A stretch of DNA of 62,932 nt, taken from positions 9,458 through 72,389 of the forward strand of contig MPNW01000393.1 of assembly GCA_011800805.1 (NCBI GenBank), in the 5' to 3' direction. This document shows positions 62,900-62,932 of this stretch, piece by piece. A model generated the notes under the pieces. It was given only the letters and a program-made list of their open reading frames with translations. It had not been told where the DNA came from and searched no databases. This stretch comes from Hirudo medicinalis (lineage: Eukaryota; Annelida; Clitellata; Hirudinida; Hirudinidae). The first letter of the stretch is position 1, and each line of letters opens with the position of its first letter. A program made the position numbers and the translations under genes.

Positions 62900-62932
62900 C
62901 ATCATTATTATCATCATTATTATTATTATTAT
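62820..62932 (+). repeat. (ATT)n microsatellite running off the window end
   Basis: A pure ATT run from about 62820 with ATC interruptions after 62900. Confidence 0.95.

Larger units (their letters stand above)
54819..62932. other. presumed neuroligin intron: repeats, RT remnant, no recognised exon
   Basis: It contains CAA (55045-55120), a 22-bp minisatellite (56233-56295), GAT/GGT (56395-56480), GTT (57265-57330, 57430-57560), ATT with an N at 57646 (57647-57710), and AT-only DNA (58020-58125, 59240-59460). The hairpin repeat and RT remnant are at 58297-59255. ATC (60105-60240), a 12-bp repeat (60862-60959), ATT (61180-61215), an 18-bp repeat (61892-61995) and ATT to the window end follow. 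Uncharacterised frames occur at 55427-55844 (minus) and 62423-62698 (plus). Confidence 0.55.

Overview
This is animal nuclear DNA: genes are split by GT-AG introns with phase-consistent joins, the sequence is AT-rich, trinucleotide microsatellites are very abundant, and there are degenerate LINE fragments. The gene set (PCF11, an FBXO25/FBXO32 F-box protein, mitoribosomal mS26, a RAD6-type E2 and an invertebrate-type neuroligin) points to a bilaterian invertebrate. The neuroligin exon looks protostome-like, and an annelid or other lophotrochozoan is my guess, not something the sequence proves.

Layout. 1-19.5 kb is gene-dense with short introns and few microsatellites: an unrecognised 15-exon gene on the minus strand (264-3264, with one apparent single-base frame break), PCF11 on the plus strand (7377-12026), an FBXO25/32 gene on the minus strand (12482-14858) that ends tail-to-tail against PCF11 with opposed poly(A) signals about 30 bp apart, and MRPS26 on the plus strand (17790-19485). 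From about 16.7 kb, and above all from 19.5 kb, the sequence becomes long intergenic or intronic DNA filled with (GAT/ATC)n, (AAT/ATT)n, minisatellites and LINE remnants. Embedded there are a RAD6/UBE2A-B gene (30421-32597), the 3' part of a cysteine-rich EB/EGF-like surface protein with a hydrophobic C-terminus (40017-49560), and the first coding exon of a neuroligin (54215-54818) whose remaining exons must lie beyond the window.

The genes are ordinary single-copy animal loci with no operon logic. PCF11 (3'-end formation), RAD6 and FBXO25/32 (ubiquitin pathway) and mS26 are housekeeping functions; the EB protein and neuroligin act at the cell surface. I see no CRISPR array, prokaryotic cassette or obvious new defence-like system. 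The items most worth a second look are the unidentified 541-residue gene at the left end, the PCF11/FBXO poly(A) arrangement, a GC-AG intron in PCF11, a dispersed GCGCC-hairpin repeat family, a GTC microsatellite recruited into the coding end of the EB protein, and a 43-bp tandem repeat just 5' of the neuroligin start codon.
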